DNA of 64,000 bases, taken from contig CAZEDM010000006.1 of NCBI GenBank assembly GCA_964511075.1, forward strand, positions 1 to 64,000, in the 5' to 3' direction. The stretch is from CAZEDM01 sp964511075 (lineage in GTDB: Bacteria; Zixibacteria; MSB-5A5; RBG-16-43-9). Positions 25,638 to 34,882 of this stretch are shown here, in pieces. Positions within the stretch are counted from its first letter, which is position 1. Each line of letters begins with the position of its first letter. A program made the position numbers and the translations under genes. The notes below the pieces were generated by a model. It was not told the origin of the DNA. It was given only the letters and a program-made list of their open reading frames with translations, and did no database searches.

Positions 25638-26330
25638 ATGCCGGAGATAATCGTCAAATACGATGATAAGATCGTGGAGAGGGTGGTAACCGAGAAAAAA
25701 AGGATCAGCATAGGCAGAACCCAGGACAATGATATCGTCCTGGATAATCGAGGGGTTTCCAGAAAGCACGCACAGATAGAGTTCAACCCCAACGGCACGG
25801 TGATTATCGACAACGAGAGCCTGAACGGCACCTTCGTAAATAACCGCAGGGTAACTGAGGAGTTCCTCAAGGATAACGACGAGATAACCATTGGAAAATT
25901 TAATCTCACCTATCGCCAAACTATCTCACGCGATCCCCGTATTTCAGACTTGGATGGAACTATGGTTCTACAGACAAAAAGACAGAAGGAGCTCATCTCC
26001 AAAGATAGAAGAGATACCGAGATCACCCAGAAGGTCGGATGTTCGGTGCTTCTGGGTGAGCACAACGTGGATAAAACGGAATATCCTCTGGACAAGGAGG
26101 TCATCACCCTGGGAAAGGGCGATTTCGTGAACATAAAAGCGCGTGGATTTTTCCTGCCTAAACTCCAGGCCAAGATAATACTGGAAAACGATGAATACGT
26201 GCTGGTGAACCTGGGAAGGAAAGGTATGGCTCTGGTTAATGGAGAGGAAGTTCAAAGGCACTCTCTGAAAAACGATGATTTGGTCCAGATAGGCAAATCG
26301 GTCTTCCGTTTCATAAAAAGGAAAAGTTAA
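25638..26330 (+). CDS. Double FHA-domain protein
   Basis: 230 residues, no signal peptide. The first FHA domain (about 5-95) has the full phosphothreonine-binding set: ISIGRTQDNDIVL, GVSRKHAQI and NGTFVNNRRV. A linker (about 98-135) contains candidate Thr targets (DLDGTMVLQTK). A second, more diverged FHA-like domain (about 150-228) follows (VITLGKGD ... NGEEVQRHSLKNDDLVQIG). A strong ribosome site AAAAGGAGGAA precedes the ATG. It is the first of three adjacent genes with a metallophosphoesterase and a Ser/Thr kinase. This suggests it reads phospho-Thr marks made by that kinase. Confidence 0.9.
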   Translation: MPEIIVKYDDKIVERVVTEKKRISIGRTQDNDIVLDNRGVSRKHAQIEFNPNGTVIIDNESLNGTFVNNRRVTEEFLKDNDEITIGKFNLTYRQTISRDPRISDLDGTMVLQTKRQKELISKDRRDTEITQKVGCSVLLGEHNVDKTEYPLDKEVITLGKGDFVNIKARGFFLPKLQAKIILENDEYVLVNLGRKGMALVNGEEVQRHSLKNDDLVQIGKSVFRFIKRKS

Positions 26331-27059
26331 ATGCGTTTCGCTTTTTACTCTGACGTGCATGCCAATTTAGAAGCGTTAAAAGGTGTTATCCGGGATTTTG
26401 AAAAAGAGAAAATAGACAAGCCTTTTTTTCTGGGGGATGCTGTGGGGTACGGGCCCGACCCGAACGATTGTCTCAATCTGATTCAGAAAACCTCTGAGAT
26501 CAGGCTGATGGGGAATCACGATTATGCTGCCCTGGGGCTTCTGGATATCAGCTATTTCAACCCCTATGCCAAAGAGGCCATAGAGTGGACCCGCAGGAAA
26601 CTGACCGAGAAAAGCGTAGAGGCTATCTCCGGATATAAAATAGATCATCGTTTCGATCTATTTCATCTGGTCCATTCCACTCCTAAGGAGCCCTTGAACT
26701 GGGACTACATCTTCTATCTGGAAGAGGCAGAGGAGAATTTCCATTATTTCAACACCCAGGTCTGCCTGATCGGACATTCACATTCTCCCTTCATTATCAA
26801 GAAGTACCGGGAGAAGCGCTGCTTTCTGCACGACGAAACGGGGACCTCGATCGAGGAGGGGTATAAATATCTTATAAATATCGGTTCGGTGGGACAGCCA
26901 CGGGACGGGAACAATCAGTCCTGTTACCTGATCTATGACTCAGAGGAGAATAAAGTCTGGCTGAAAAGGGTTCCCTATGATGTGAAACGCACCCAGCAGA
27001 AGATGAAAAAGGCGAATCTGCCGGCATATCTTATAGAGAGGTTAGCCTTAGGTAAATAA
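26331..27059 (+). CDS. Calcineurin-like metallophosphoesterase
   Basis: 242 residues. All metal motifs of the superfamily are in order: SDVHANLEAL (residues 6-15), FFLGDAVGYGPDP (about 35-47), MGNHDYA (about 63-69), HLVHSTP and LIGHSHSPF (about 144-152). The YfcE/serine-threonine phosphatase-like subfamily is likely. The ATG follows the FHA stop directly (26328-26330 is the stop), indicating coupling. With the kinase next to it, it could be the opposing phosphatase; this is inference. Substrate unknown. Confidence 0.92.
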   Translation: MRFAFYSDVHANLEALKGVIRDFEKEKIDKPFFLGDAVGYGPDPNDCLNLIQKTSEIRLMGNHDYAALGLLDISYFNPYAKEAIEWTRRKLTEKSVEAISGYKIDHRFDLFHLVHSTPKEPLNWDYIFYLEEAEENFHYFNTQVCLIGHSHSPFIIKKYREKRCFLHDETGTSIEEGYKYLINIGSVGQPRDGNNQSCYLIYDSEENKVWLKRVPYDVKRTQQKMKKANLPAYLIERLALGK

Positions 27060-27072
27060 AAGAGGGGTAAGA

Positions 27073-29421
27073 ATGGGGCTTAAAGATATATTTCAGTTAA
27101 ACACTAAAAACGTATTCTCCGATTGGACAAAAAAATTCTCCGGAGTTATTCTATATATACTTATCACCTTTCTGGTCATAGTATTATACCTTGACCAGCA
27201 AACCTGGTTAGAGAAATTCAACCTGAAATTCCAGGATTTAGGTTATAAGTTCCGAGGCAAGTCTGATAGTGCTAATGAGCTGGTGATCTTAGCATTGGAT
27301 AACAGGAGTCTGGACCAGTACGGCCGGTGGCCCTGGCCCAGGCATCAAATTGCCCAGCTGGTGCAAAAACTCTCCCAGGCCAATCCTAAAGTCATATATC
27401 TGGATTTCTATCTCCCCCCAGATATAGTCGAGGATACTTCCGGAGGGACTTCTCTTTTGGCTGAGGCTATAAGGGAGGGGAATAACGTCATCTTACCTCT
27501 CTATTTCAATTACGCAGAGGTCGGTTTAACTCCCACCCGTTATCCGGATGTGCTTTTGCAATCGACCCTCTTTAACATCCAGGATCCCATAGAGCTCAGC
27601 TATCAACTCCCCTCCAGTGCCAAAGAGATCTATTACCCCAGCCAGGCTCTTTGCGAAGCAGCTTATGCCCTGGGACATGCCATCCAGACCCGCGACCTGG
27701 ATGGAAAGATTCGCCATGAGTCGATGCTGGTCAGGTTCGATAACAATTATTACCCCTCGGCCTGTTTGCAGATCGCACGCAGATATTATAATCTGAGAAT
27801 AGAGGATCTGAAGGCAGGGCTGAACGGGAAAATCTATCTGGGCGAGACTTTAATTCCTGCAGATAATAAGTACAGCTTGCTCATAAATTACACAGGACCC
27901 AAGCAGAGCTATAAACATTATTCGGCTGCTTCTTTATTGGAAGGTTCCCTGAATCCTGAGCTTTTTTTCCGTAAGATAGTGTTAGTGGGATTGACCGATC
28001 TTTCCACCTCCCAGCTCAAGACCCCTGTCTCGCCTCACCTTCCTACGGTGGAGAAGACTGCCAATTTGGTGGAGAACATAATTCGCAAAAATTTCCTGAA
28101 GACCACCAGCTTTCTCTCTATTCTGGACCTTTTGCTTCTCATCCTGATAGGGTGCTTTTGCGCCTTTGTCCTGCCTAACGTAAACCTGGTGCAGAGACTG
28201 GTGATACTTTTCGTATTCTTCTTCGTTATCTTAAATCTCAGCTTTATCCTCTTCTCTTCTTTTAACATTATCACCAAACCCTTCTACCCTCTTCTGGAGC
28301 TTTTCTTTTTCTTCGTGGTCTCTCCTGGAATAAAACCCAAAAAAGAGCATCTCCCCAAAAAGAGATTAAGAGAAGAGGTGGCGGCAGAACAGGTGGAGAT
28401 AAAAGAAAGATTTATTCCAGCGGAGGCGGAGCCGGAGAAGACTATGAGGCTTGATCTCCCAGAAGAGAGAAAGGAGAGAACAGCTACACCTACTCCAGTT
28501 CCTTTTGCCTCTGTACCTGAGCCTCTGGAGGAAAAGACTGCTTATGCCACTGAGAGAAGCACGGCCAATATCCCGGTACAGCAATTCGGCAGATACAAGG
28601 TCCTGGAGGTAATTGGAAAAGGTGCTATGGGAACAGTGTATAAAGGGATAGACCCGGCTATCGACCGTTTGGTAGCTCTGAAGACCATAAGATTTGAGAA
28701 CATCGCCTCTCCTGAGGAGTTGGCTGAGCTTAAGGACCGGTTAATCAGAGAGGCACAGGCAGCTGGCAGATTATCCCATCCTCACATTCTTACGGTTTAT
28801 GACGTGGGGCAGGAAGGAGACCTTTATTACATCGCCATGGAATACCTGCAGGGCTATACCCTGGAAAAGATGACCCAGAAAAAGGCCGAGCTCAATTATA
28901 AGATCGTGGCCAAGATTATGATTCAGGTGTGTGAGGCGCTAAGTTATGCTCATGAAAAGGAGATAATTCACCGGGATATCAAACCTGCTAACATTATGAT
29001 TTTGAACAACTTCAATGTAAAGGTGATGGATTTCGGGATCGCCAGATTAGGCGGCTCCTCCATGACCCAGACCGGCATAGCCATAGGAACCCCCAGTTAT
29101 ATCGCACCTGAGGCCCTACAGGGCAAGCCGGGAGATAAAAGATCAGACATCTTCTCACTGGGAGTAGTTCTTTACGAGATCCTGACCGGTCAAAAACCTT
29201 TCAAAGGCGAATCACTCAGCTCTTTAATCTACAGTATCCTGAATGACCAGCCTCCTTATCCTTCAGCCGTAAATGACAAAACTCCGGCCTTATTCGATCG
29301 CATCGCGGCAAAGGCTTTAATGAAAAATCCGGAAGAAAGATATCAAAACGCTCAGGAGATGCAAACACCCCTGAAGGAGTTTATCTCCTCCTTCGTGGTA
29401 ACCCGGACCTTCAAGATCTAA
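27073..29421 (+). CDS. CHASE2-domain membrane Ser/Thr protein kinase
   Basis: 782 residues. Membrane segment 1 is at about 24-42. An extracytoplasmic CHASE2 sensor domain follows (about 50-340; VILALDNRSLDQYGRWPWPR is typical). Two or three TM helices come next (about 345-425), then a Pro/Glu-rich linker. The kinase domain is at about 504-770, with IGKGAMGTVYKG (P-loop), VALKTI (Lys), HRDIKPANIM (catalytic loop, about 633), DFGIA and the APE-like IAPEAL. The activation loop Thr/Ser (SSMTQTG) is present. Such PknB-like kinases fused to CHASE2 sense periplasmic signals. Last gene of the FHA-phosphoesterase-kinase operon. Confidence 0.93.
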   Translation: MGLKDIFQLNTKNVFSDWTKKFSGVILYILITFLVIVLYLDQQTWLEKFNLKFQDLGYKFRGKSDSANELVILALDNRSLDQYGRWPWPRHQIAQLVQKLSQANPKVIYLDFYLPPDIVEDTSGGTSLLAEAIREGNNVILPLYFNYAEVGLTPTRYPDVLLQSTLFNIQDPIELSYQLPSSAKEIYYPSQALCEAAYALGHAIQTRDLDGKIRHESMLVRFDNNYYPSACLQIARRYYNLRIEDLKAGLNGKIYLGETLIPADNKYSLLINYTGPKQSYKHYSAASLLEGSLNPELFFRKIVLVGLTDLSTSQLKTPVSPHLPTVEKTANLVENIIRKNFLKTTSFLSILDLLLLILIGCFCAFVLPNVNLVQRLVILFVFFFVILNLSFILFSSFNIITKPFYPLLELFFFFVVSPGIKPKKEHLPKKRLREEVAAEQVEIKERFIPAEAEPEKTMRLDLPEERKERTATPTPVPFASVPEPLEEKTAYATERSTANIPVQQFGRYKVLEVIGKGAMGTVYKGIDPAIDRLVALKTIRFENIASPEELAELKDRLIREAQAAGRLSHPHILTVYDVGQEGDLYYIAMEYLQGYTLEKMTQKKAELNYKIVAKIMIQVCEALSYAHEKEIIHRDIKPANIMILNNFNVKVMDFGIARLGGSSMTQTGIAIGTPSYIAPEALQGKPGDKRSDIFSLGVVLYEILTGQKPFKGESLSSLIYSILNDQPPYPSAVNDKTPALFDRIAAKALMKNPEERYQNAQEMQTPLKEFISSFVVTRTFKI

Positions 29422-29473
29422 AAATTTCCATCCTCTCTTACAGGAAGAGACAAGAGCGAGGTCTCTCAGATAT

Positions 29474-29501
29474 GTAGGGGTTCAAAATTTTGAACCCCTA
29501 C
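29474..29501. repeat. REP-like palindrome, TTCAAAATTTTGAA type
   Basis: Perfect 14+14 palindrome (arm GTAGGGGTTCAAAA) between the convergent kinase and dockerin-protein genes. It may serve as a bidirectional RNA stem; no long U-run is present. Confidence 0.85.
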
Positions 29502-29523
29502 TATTTTAAATCAAAGCTACTTA

Positions 29524-30171
29524 TCAGCAAATTGGTGGAGACCCTCCTTTGAAAAGATAATTGATTAAATTTACTACATCTGAAACCGAAACATTACCAT
29601 CGCAATTTGATTCCCCTGCTTCCCATGGCATAGGTGGAGGTCCGCCTTTAAAGAGATAATTAATTATATAAACCACATCTGAAACAGAAAGAGCGCCATC
29701 CGCATTTGCATCACCACATTTTACAATTGTGGGATATATAAAGCCTGCATAGAGTTTGAAATTGGTGCTCGTGCCAGAGCCAATAGCTGAAGATTGCCCT
29801 CCTGCAAATATAGATAAATCACATCCACCATTGTATCTCTGTCCGCCATAACCATCTATTACATCTGTGATCAGGATGAAATTAGCTGGGGCAGAGGTTT
29901 TAGTTTTCGTGGAATCTGAATTTATCCCCGGTGTTTTTCCTTTTTCTGTAGCGGAGGTTTTCAGACCTCCATCTCTTTTATCAACTTTTGTCTCCTTTTC
30001 AAGGAAAGGGTTAGGGTGAAGTTCTTTCTCCTCAGGCGCAAAACCTGAAGCTACCCTGTTCTCTTTTTCCCCTGTCAGAGAGACAGATTTTTCAGATAAC
30101 CCCGCTAAAGCGAAGTTGAAGAAAAGGACTAAGGCCAGACCAAACCCAAGGATAATTTTTGTTCTATTCAT
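29524..30171 (-). CDS. Secreted protein with two dockerin-like repeats
   Basis: The frame is open to 30285, but 30171 is preferred: an AGAGGC ribosome site precedes it and a signal peptide follows (MNRTKIILGFGLALVLFFNF, then ALA). The middle (about 35-130) is low-complexity (Lys, Glu, Thr), then a segment FILITDVIDGYGGQRYNGG. The C-terminus has two dockerin-like repeats (GDANADGALSVSDVVYIINY and SNCDGNVSVSDVVNLINY), each followed by LFKGG. Function unknown. Same architecture as the first gene of the window, much smaller. Confidence 0.82.
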   Translation of the reverse strand: MNRTKIILGFGLALVLFFNFALAGLSEKSVSLTGEKENRVASGFAPEEKELHPNPFLEKETKVDKRDGGLKTSATEKGKTPGINSDSTKTKTSAPANFILITDVIDGYGGQRYNGGCDLSIFAGGQSSAIGSGTSTNFKLYAGFIYPTIVKCGDANADGALSVSDVVYIINYLFKGGPPPMPWEAGESNCDGNVSVSDVVNLINYLFKGGSPPIC

Positions 30172-30195
30172 TTTTACGCCTCTTTTTTCCTTTTT

Positions 30196-30255
30196 GTAGT
30201 GTCTGGGTTCTTCCAAGACGTTTAATCTTACGTAGGGCATAAAACTAGACACTAC
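30196..30255. repeat. Compound REP-like inverted repeat
   Basis: GTAGTGTCT (30196-30204) and AGACACTAC (30247-30255) flank about 42 nt and lie directly beyond the stop of the next minus-strand gene. The plan matches other compound elements here; the inner stem is weak. Confidence 0.5.
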
Positions 30256-30256
30256 G

Positions 30257-31177
30257 TTATTTTTTCTCCATTTCCTGCAAAACAAATCTGTAAATTTTGC
30301 CCGTTTTTAAACTCTCCAAATACAAACCATCTTCATCCTCATACATTCTCCACAATTTTTCTTTATCTTTTTGGAAAGTAATATCACCGGTGTAGTACCC
30401 ATGCGCCTGCACATAACCCTCAACATCAAGTTTGTACATAGGGTTTCTTGTTCCAATACCAACTTTACCTGTCGTATCAATCACCATTACAACTCCTATA
30501 GGTAGAAAATCAAAACCTAAATAATCTGATGGGTCATCACCAGCACCAATTGATATTTCCCAAACTCTTCCATCGGGACGCGAAAAATATAGGCCAGGTT
30601 GGCATTTATTAGAAACAGCACTACAAGAAACCCAAATGAAAGAATGAGAGAAATCATTTGTATCTGTATTCTTAACCAATAGAGGAACACACCAAGGCTG
30701 AGGATAATTTCCCTCAATTTGCAACATACTCAAAGGAGTTGATGTGCCTATACCAACACGACCATTTAAACGATATAGATTATTTCCGTCCTTAATCCAA
30801 TCGCCATCAGTATAAGCATAAGGCACACTCACCATTGGTTTTCTAGGGGTTATTTCGGGATCAGTTCCTATTTTGACGCCTAAATATCTGATGTTCCCAT
30901 CGAAAACTGAGTCTGGTATTGAATCCACACTTCCTAAGAGAATATTAAATACACCCTTATCTACCTTAACCGCCAGCTGGGTCTCTGTCCATAGAAGGTT
31001 TATTCCACCAGTGTCTTCATAAATGGAGAAAACCATCTGGATAGTTGTATCCAGAGGTGCACCCGAAGATTTAGTAAGCTTCCCCTGGTAGTTTATCATC
31101 TGCGGCACCTGGGCTGAGGAATAAGAAACAAAAACTAATATTAGCATCCCTACAATTAATAATAGCTTTGATCTCAT
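30257..31177 (-). CDS. Secreted protein with VGIGT-type repeats
   Basis: 306 residues with signal peptide (MRSKLLLIVGMLILVFVSYS, then SAQ). Residues about 22-130 (MINYQGKLTKSSGAPLDTTI ... VPYAYTDGD) form a conserved N-terminal module of FCB and other secreted proteins. Two RVGIGTSTP/KVGIGTRNP motifs (about 140 and 240) follow. These are the motifs that precede beta-helical tail-fibre-like or S74-type chaperone domains, but no S74 domain is present. Ends with LQEMEKK. Function unknown; probably a surface or extracellular protein. The gene shares its promoter region with nothing obvious; rplU is transcribed divergently 480 nt away. Confidence 0.75.
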   Translation of the reverse strand: MRSKLLLIVGMLILVFVSYSSAQVPQMINYQGKLTKSSGAPLDTTIQMVFSIYEDTGGINLLWTETQLAVKVDKGVFNILLGSVDSIPDSVFDGNIRYLGVKIGTDPEITPRKPMVSVPYAYTDGDWIKDGNNLYRLNGRVGIGTSTPLSMLQIEGNYPQPWCVPLLVKNTDTNDFSHSFIWVSCSAVSNKCQPGLYFSRPDGRVWEISIGAGDDPSDYLGFDFLPIGVVMVIDTTGKVGIGTRNPMYKLDVEGYVQAHGYYTGDITFQKDKEKLWRMYEDEDGLYLESLKTGKIYRFVLQEMEKK

Positions 31178-31577
31178 TTCTGTCTCTCCTTCTTTTAATA
31201 AAGCTTTTTGACTGTCAGAATTTAGAGTTTAAGATTTTTACATTCCATAAACTCCTCCTTTCCTTGGACATATACTTGGCGGGAGAGTTGCTCTATAAGA
31301 GCCAAGGGACCCACTCACTTATCTACAAAAGACTGCAGACTCAAGTGTTTTGTGAGCAGACTCAGTTCGAAAGGAGCTCAAATTATTGGCCCTTAAGACA
31401 AATAGACTTTTTTTGCTCCCACCACTGTTTTGAAGTTGTAAATGCTAATGAATATATAAGAATAAAGTTTTGGATTTGTCAAGAATAAAATGAGTCTTAT
31501 GCAAAATAGAAAATCTAATAAGTTGTAATTCTCAAATTAATTCCATGTTTTTAAAATCCTAATTGAAACAAATCCAC
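31178..31577. other. Intergenic region, no gene seen
   Basis: AT-rich stretch between divergent genes. A short + frame (31168-31488) lacks a ribosome site and any recognisable motif. I looked for a riboswitch or 6S-like fold around 31240-31440 and could not support one. Confidence 0.5.
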
Positions 31578-31605
31578 TTGACTAAGAGTAAAATAGTGAT
31601 ATATT
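31578..31605 (+). promoter_or_regulatory. Candidate promoter for rplU-bamA operon
   Basis: TTGACT (31578-31583), 16-nt spacer, TATATT (31600-31605), 54 nt before the rplU ATG. Good spacing and position. Confidence 0.5.
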
Positions 31606-31659
31606 AGCCTTCGTATTTAGATTAGAATCGGATTAAAAAAGTTAACGGAGGAAAGGTAA

Positions 31660-32004
31660 ATGTATGCCATAATGGAAAGCGGAGGATTGCAGTTCAAGGT
31701 GGAGGAAGGAAAAAAGCTTAAGATCCCCAAGACCGAGGCAAAGCCGGGGGATAAAATAACCTTCGACAAGATCCTTCTCATCTCCCAGGATGAAAAGGAG
31801 CCTTTGATCGGAATGCCTTATCTGGAAAATGCCAAGATAAACGCAGAGGTTCTATCCACTGGCAAAGGGGAAAAAATCACTGTCTACAAGTTCAAAAGAA
31901 GAGTCAAATACAGAAGGAAAACAGGACACAGGCAGGAGTATACCGAGGTGAAAATAAACAAGATAAGTCCTCCCAGAAAAACTAAATCTAAAAAGTCCGA
32001 ATGA
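31660..32004 (+). CDS. rplU: 50S ribosomal protein L21
   Basis: 114 residues: MYAIMESGGLQFKVEEGKKL start and the C-terminal KFKRRVKYRRKTGHRQEYTEV signature in two parts. Binds 23S rRNA. A basic C-terminal tail is present. Strong ribosome site (GGAGGAAAGGTAA). The usual partner rpmA (L27) is not downstream; instead the stop overlaps the bamA start (ATGATG). That joins ribosomal and outer-membrane assembly genes in one operon. Confidence 0.96.
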   Translation: MYAIMESGGLQFKVEEGKKLKIPKTEAKPGDKITFDKILLISQDEKEPLIGMPYLENAKINAEVLSTGKGEKITVYKFKRRVKYRRKTGHRQEYTEVKINKISPPRKTKSKKSE

Positions 32005-34286
32005 TGTCGAAAAAAACTATATTCTTTATTTTCCTCTTGATGCTTTTCAGCTACTCCTTTTCTTCTTCTCAGACTTTGACTATATCCCGGGTAGAAGTTG
32101 AGGGCAATAAAGCCGCTGACAAGTCCTTGATCCTCTTAGCCTCGGGGCTTACCAAGGGCTCTCCCTTGGAGCTGTCCAGCGTGCAGAAGGCTATCCAGAG
32201 GGTTTACGCCCTGAACCTTTTCTCCGATGTAAAAGTAATTGCTACAGAGGAGCCGCAAGGGGTAGTCCTCACCATAAAGGTAGAAGAATATCCCAAGCTC
32301 GTCCACCTGGAGATCGAGGGAAGCAAGAAATTCAAACAGGAGGAGATAAAGGAGAAATTGAATTTTAAGGAGGGCACCCAGATAAGTCCTTTTATGATAA
32401 AGGGCGGGGTAAATATCATCCAAGCCCTGTACAAGGATAAGGGTTATCTGGCAACCGAGGTACAAACGGAGCTCAAACCTGAACAGGGGAAAAATGAGAT
32501 AACCTTGATCTATAAGATAGACGAGGGGAAAAAGGTCAAGATAAAGAAGATCTATGTTGAGGGGAATAAGGATTTCGATGACGGCAAGGTCAAAAAACAG
32601 ATGAAGAATAAGGAAGATAACTGGATAAGGAGCGGAGATTTCAAGCCGGATAAATACCCTGAGGATAAGGAGAAGATCATACAGGCATATCGGAAGGACG
32701 GGTATTTAGATGCGGAGATCTTAAGGGACTCCATCTGGTTCGGCCCCTCCGGCAGGGATATGTATATAAAACTTTTCCTCTTTGAGGGAGAGAGATATAC
32801 TTTCGGACAGATAGAATTCAAGGGGAACTCCATCCTCTCTGCTGAGAGATTAAATAGGGCGGTCAAGTTCAAATCTGGTGATTTCTATGACCAGAAAAAA
32901 TATGAGGAGACCTTAACCCAACTGTATAACCTTTACCAGGAAGAGGGCTATATCTATGTCCAGATCGGTGATATCACCAACACTCAGGGGAATGTGGTGA
33001 ATATCGAATACCAGATAACTGAGGGGGTCCCCGCTAACATTAATCTGGTGAATATCGAAGGGAATACCAAGACCAGAGAAAAGGTTATCCGCCGGGAACT
33101 CTCCGTAATCCCCGGGCAGAGATATCACCTCTCCAACCTCACCAGAAGCTTGAGAGACGTGATGTATCTGAACTATTTCTCCAATGTGCTCCCGGATGTC
33201 GAGGTATTGCCCAATGGCGACATAGACCTCGTAATCAAAGTCGAGGAGAAGCCCACCGGCTCCATAAATTTTGGAGCAGGATACAGCGAGCAGGACAAGC
33301 TGGTGGGCACGATTGGCTTGGGGATTCCCAACCTTTTCGGCAGAGGACAGAATCTAAGTCTGAACTGGGAATTCGGGAAAAAGAGAAACTCGGCTCAGGT
33401 AACTTTCACCGAGCCCTGGTTCAGGGATACTCCCACCTCCCTGGCCATAGATCTGTATCAGCTTAACCGTAAATATGACTATTATACCGAGGGAAGAACA
33501 GGGGTAGGACTGAGGTTGGGCAGAAGGCTCTCCTGGCCGGATAATTACTTCAGGGCCTATGCCAGGTACCGCTTAGAGAACGTGCGCTATTATGATTTCT
33601 CCGACGATTACTTATCAGCCTACCAGGGCAGTATTTATAATCTTTCGTACATAGACTGGCCCCAGATTACCTCCAGTGTCGATTTCACCATCACCAGGGA
33701 CTCCAGAGATTTACCCCAGTTCGCTACTTCCGGGTCGGTTTGGTATTGGAACACTGAGTTGGCTGGAGGAATCCTGGGGGGTAACTGGTCCTATCATAAA
33801 CACGTATTTGAGTTCTCCAAATATATCAAGACCTTCTGGAAATTTGTCCTGGCGGCTAAAGTTCGCGCGGGGGTGATCGACGGGTATAAACGCGGGACTT
33901 CAGTCCCCTATAGTGAAAGGTTTGCACCCGGTGGAACTTACTCAGACGGGATGGTGAGAGGTTATCCGGACGAATGGATAGGACCAAGAGATGCTGAAGG
34001 CTACCTTTACAGGGGCAGAAGCATGCTGGTCTATAACCTGGAATACCAGTATCCAATCCTGGCACAGCAGATCTATGGATTATTCTTTGTGGATGCGGGT
34101 AATGCCTGGCCTTCCGGAAGGAGTTTCTCCCCGCTTTCTTTCAGAAACCTGTACAAATCAGCCGGTTTTGGCTTCAGGATGGTGGTGCCCAATCTGGGGA
34201 TGATCGGCATCGATTTCGGATACGGTTTTGATTATACCGGGGATAATAAATGGAGACCCCATTTCCAATTTGGCAGTGCTTTTTAA
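32001..34286 (+). CDS. bamA: Outer membrane protein assembly factor BamA
   Basis: 761 residues: signal peptide (MSKKTIFFIFLLMLFSYSFS), five POTRA domains (about 25-345, for example VEGNKAADKSLILLASGL and IYVEGNKDFDDGKVKKQM) and the 16-strand barrel of the Omp85 family (about 350-761). The Omp85 signature in the C-terminal half is the lock motif MVRGYPDEWIGP (equivalent to VRGY/F) at about residues 650-661. The C-terminal residue is Phe (FQFGSAF), as required for barrel recognition. Central component of outer-membrane protein insertion. Its presence proves a diderm envelope. Followed by ompH/skp and lpxD. Confidence 0.96.
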   Translation: MMSKKTIFFIFLLMLFSYSFSSSQTLTISRVEVEGNKAADKSLILLASGLTKGSPLELSSVQKAIQRVYALNLFSDVKVIATEEPQGVVLTIKVEEYPKLVHLEIEGSKKFKQEEIKEKLNFKEGTQISPFMIKGGVNIIQALYKDKGYLATEVQTELKPEQGKNEITLIYKIDEGKKVKIKKIYVEGNKDFDDGKVKKQMKNKEDNWIRSGDFKPDKYPEDKEKIIQAYRKDGYLDAEILRDSIWFGPSGRDMYIKLFLFEGERYTFGQIEFKGNSILSAERLNRAVKFKSGDFYDQKKYEETLTQLYNLYQEEGYIYVQIGDITNTQGNVVNIEYQITEGVPANINLVNIEGNTKTREKVIRRELSVIPGQRYHLSNLTRSLRDVMYLNYFSNVLPDVEVLPNGDIDLVIKVEEKPTGSINFGAGYSEQDKLVGTIGLGIPNLFGRGQNLSLNWEFGKKRNSAQVTFTEPWFRDTPTSLAIDLYQLNRKYDYYTEGRTGVGLRLGRRLSWPDNYFRAYARYRLENVRYYDFSDDYLSAYQGSIYNLSYIDWPQITSSVDFTITRDSRDLPQFATSGSVWYWNTELAGGILGGNWSYHKHVFEFSKYIKTFWKFVLAAKVRAGVIDGYKRGTSVPYSERFAPGGTYSDGMVRGYPDEWIGPRDAEGYLYRGRSMLVYNLEYQYPILAQQIYGLFFVDAGNAWPSGRSFSPLSFRNLYKSAGFGFRMVVPNLGMIGIDFGYGFDYTGDNKWRPHFQFGSAF

Positions 34287-34301
34287 ATAATCGAGGTGAA
34301 G

Positions 34302-34844
34302 ATGTCCAAATTAAATTTAAAAAACGGGCTTACTTTTTTTCTTTTTGCTGCTTTCTTGGTTATTAACGCCGGTAAGGCTTTATCACAGGAAGGGAAAATC
34401 GGTTATATCGATTCCATGAAACTCAGGACCGATTACAAGGAGTTCGCTGACGCCCAGGCCAAATTCGACCAGGAAGTTGCCAAGTGGCAAGTCGCGGCAG
34501 ACAGCATAAAAAAGGAACTGGACAGCCTGCAGACCGATTTTGACAAACAGAAGCTGCTTCTAAGCGAGGAGAAGAGAAAGGAGAAGGAAAGGGTTATTGA
34601 GCAAAAGAAGCAGGGGTATACCACCTATGTTAACAAGATCTTCGGCCCAAACGGGGATATGGAGAAGTTAAATCTGGAGCTGACCAAGCCCATTCTGGAT
34701 AAGATCAACCTGGCACTGGAGAAGATCGCCCTGGAGAACAATTATCTAATGATCTTCGATGCAGTCAACGGAAATATCGCCTGGGCAAAGAAGGGGGTGG
34801 ATCTGACCGATAGGGTGCTGGAAGAGCTGAATAAGATGCAGTAA
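34302..34844 (+). CDS. OmpH/Skp family periplasmic chaperone
   Basis: About 180 residues: signal peptide (LTFFLFAAFLVINAGKAL, cleaved near SQ), then GKIGYIDSMKLRTDYKEF and a long coiled-coil (about 50-115), ending in a small beta/helix segment. Typical Skp/OmpH trimer plan, holding unfolded outer-membrane proteins for BamA. The ATG at 34302 has the SD GAGGTGAA; a GTG at 34296 is in frame but overlaps that SD. Sits between bamA and lpxD as in many diderms. Confidence 0.9.
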   Translation: MSKLNLKNGLTFFLFAAFLVINAGKALSQEGKIGYIDSMKLRTDYKEFADAQAKFDQEVAKWQVAADSIKKELDSLQTDFDKQKLLLSEEKRKEKERVIEQKKQGYTTYVNKIFGPNGDMEKLNLELTKPILDKINLALEKIALENNYLMIFDAVNGNIAWAKKGVDLTDRVLEELNKMQ

Positions 34845-34882
34845 GGTCTGGTCTTATCAGGAAAGTATAGCCGGTGGGAACA

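Noticed and set aside
29474..29501. TTCAAAATTTTGAA palindrome as an intrinsic terminator
   Set aside because: No U-run on either side, and the same element lies inside genes elsewhere; better explained as a REP-type repeat.
31168..31488. 106-residue + frame in the gap before rplU
   Set aside because: No ribosome site and no coding character; overlaps the start of the divergent secreted-protein gene.
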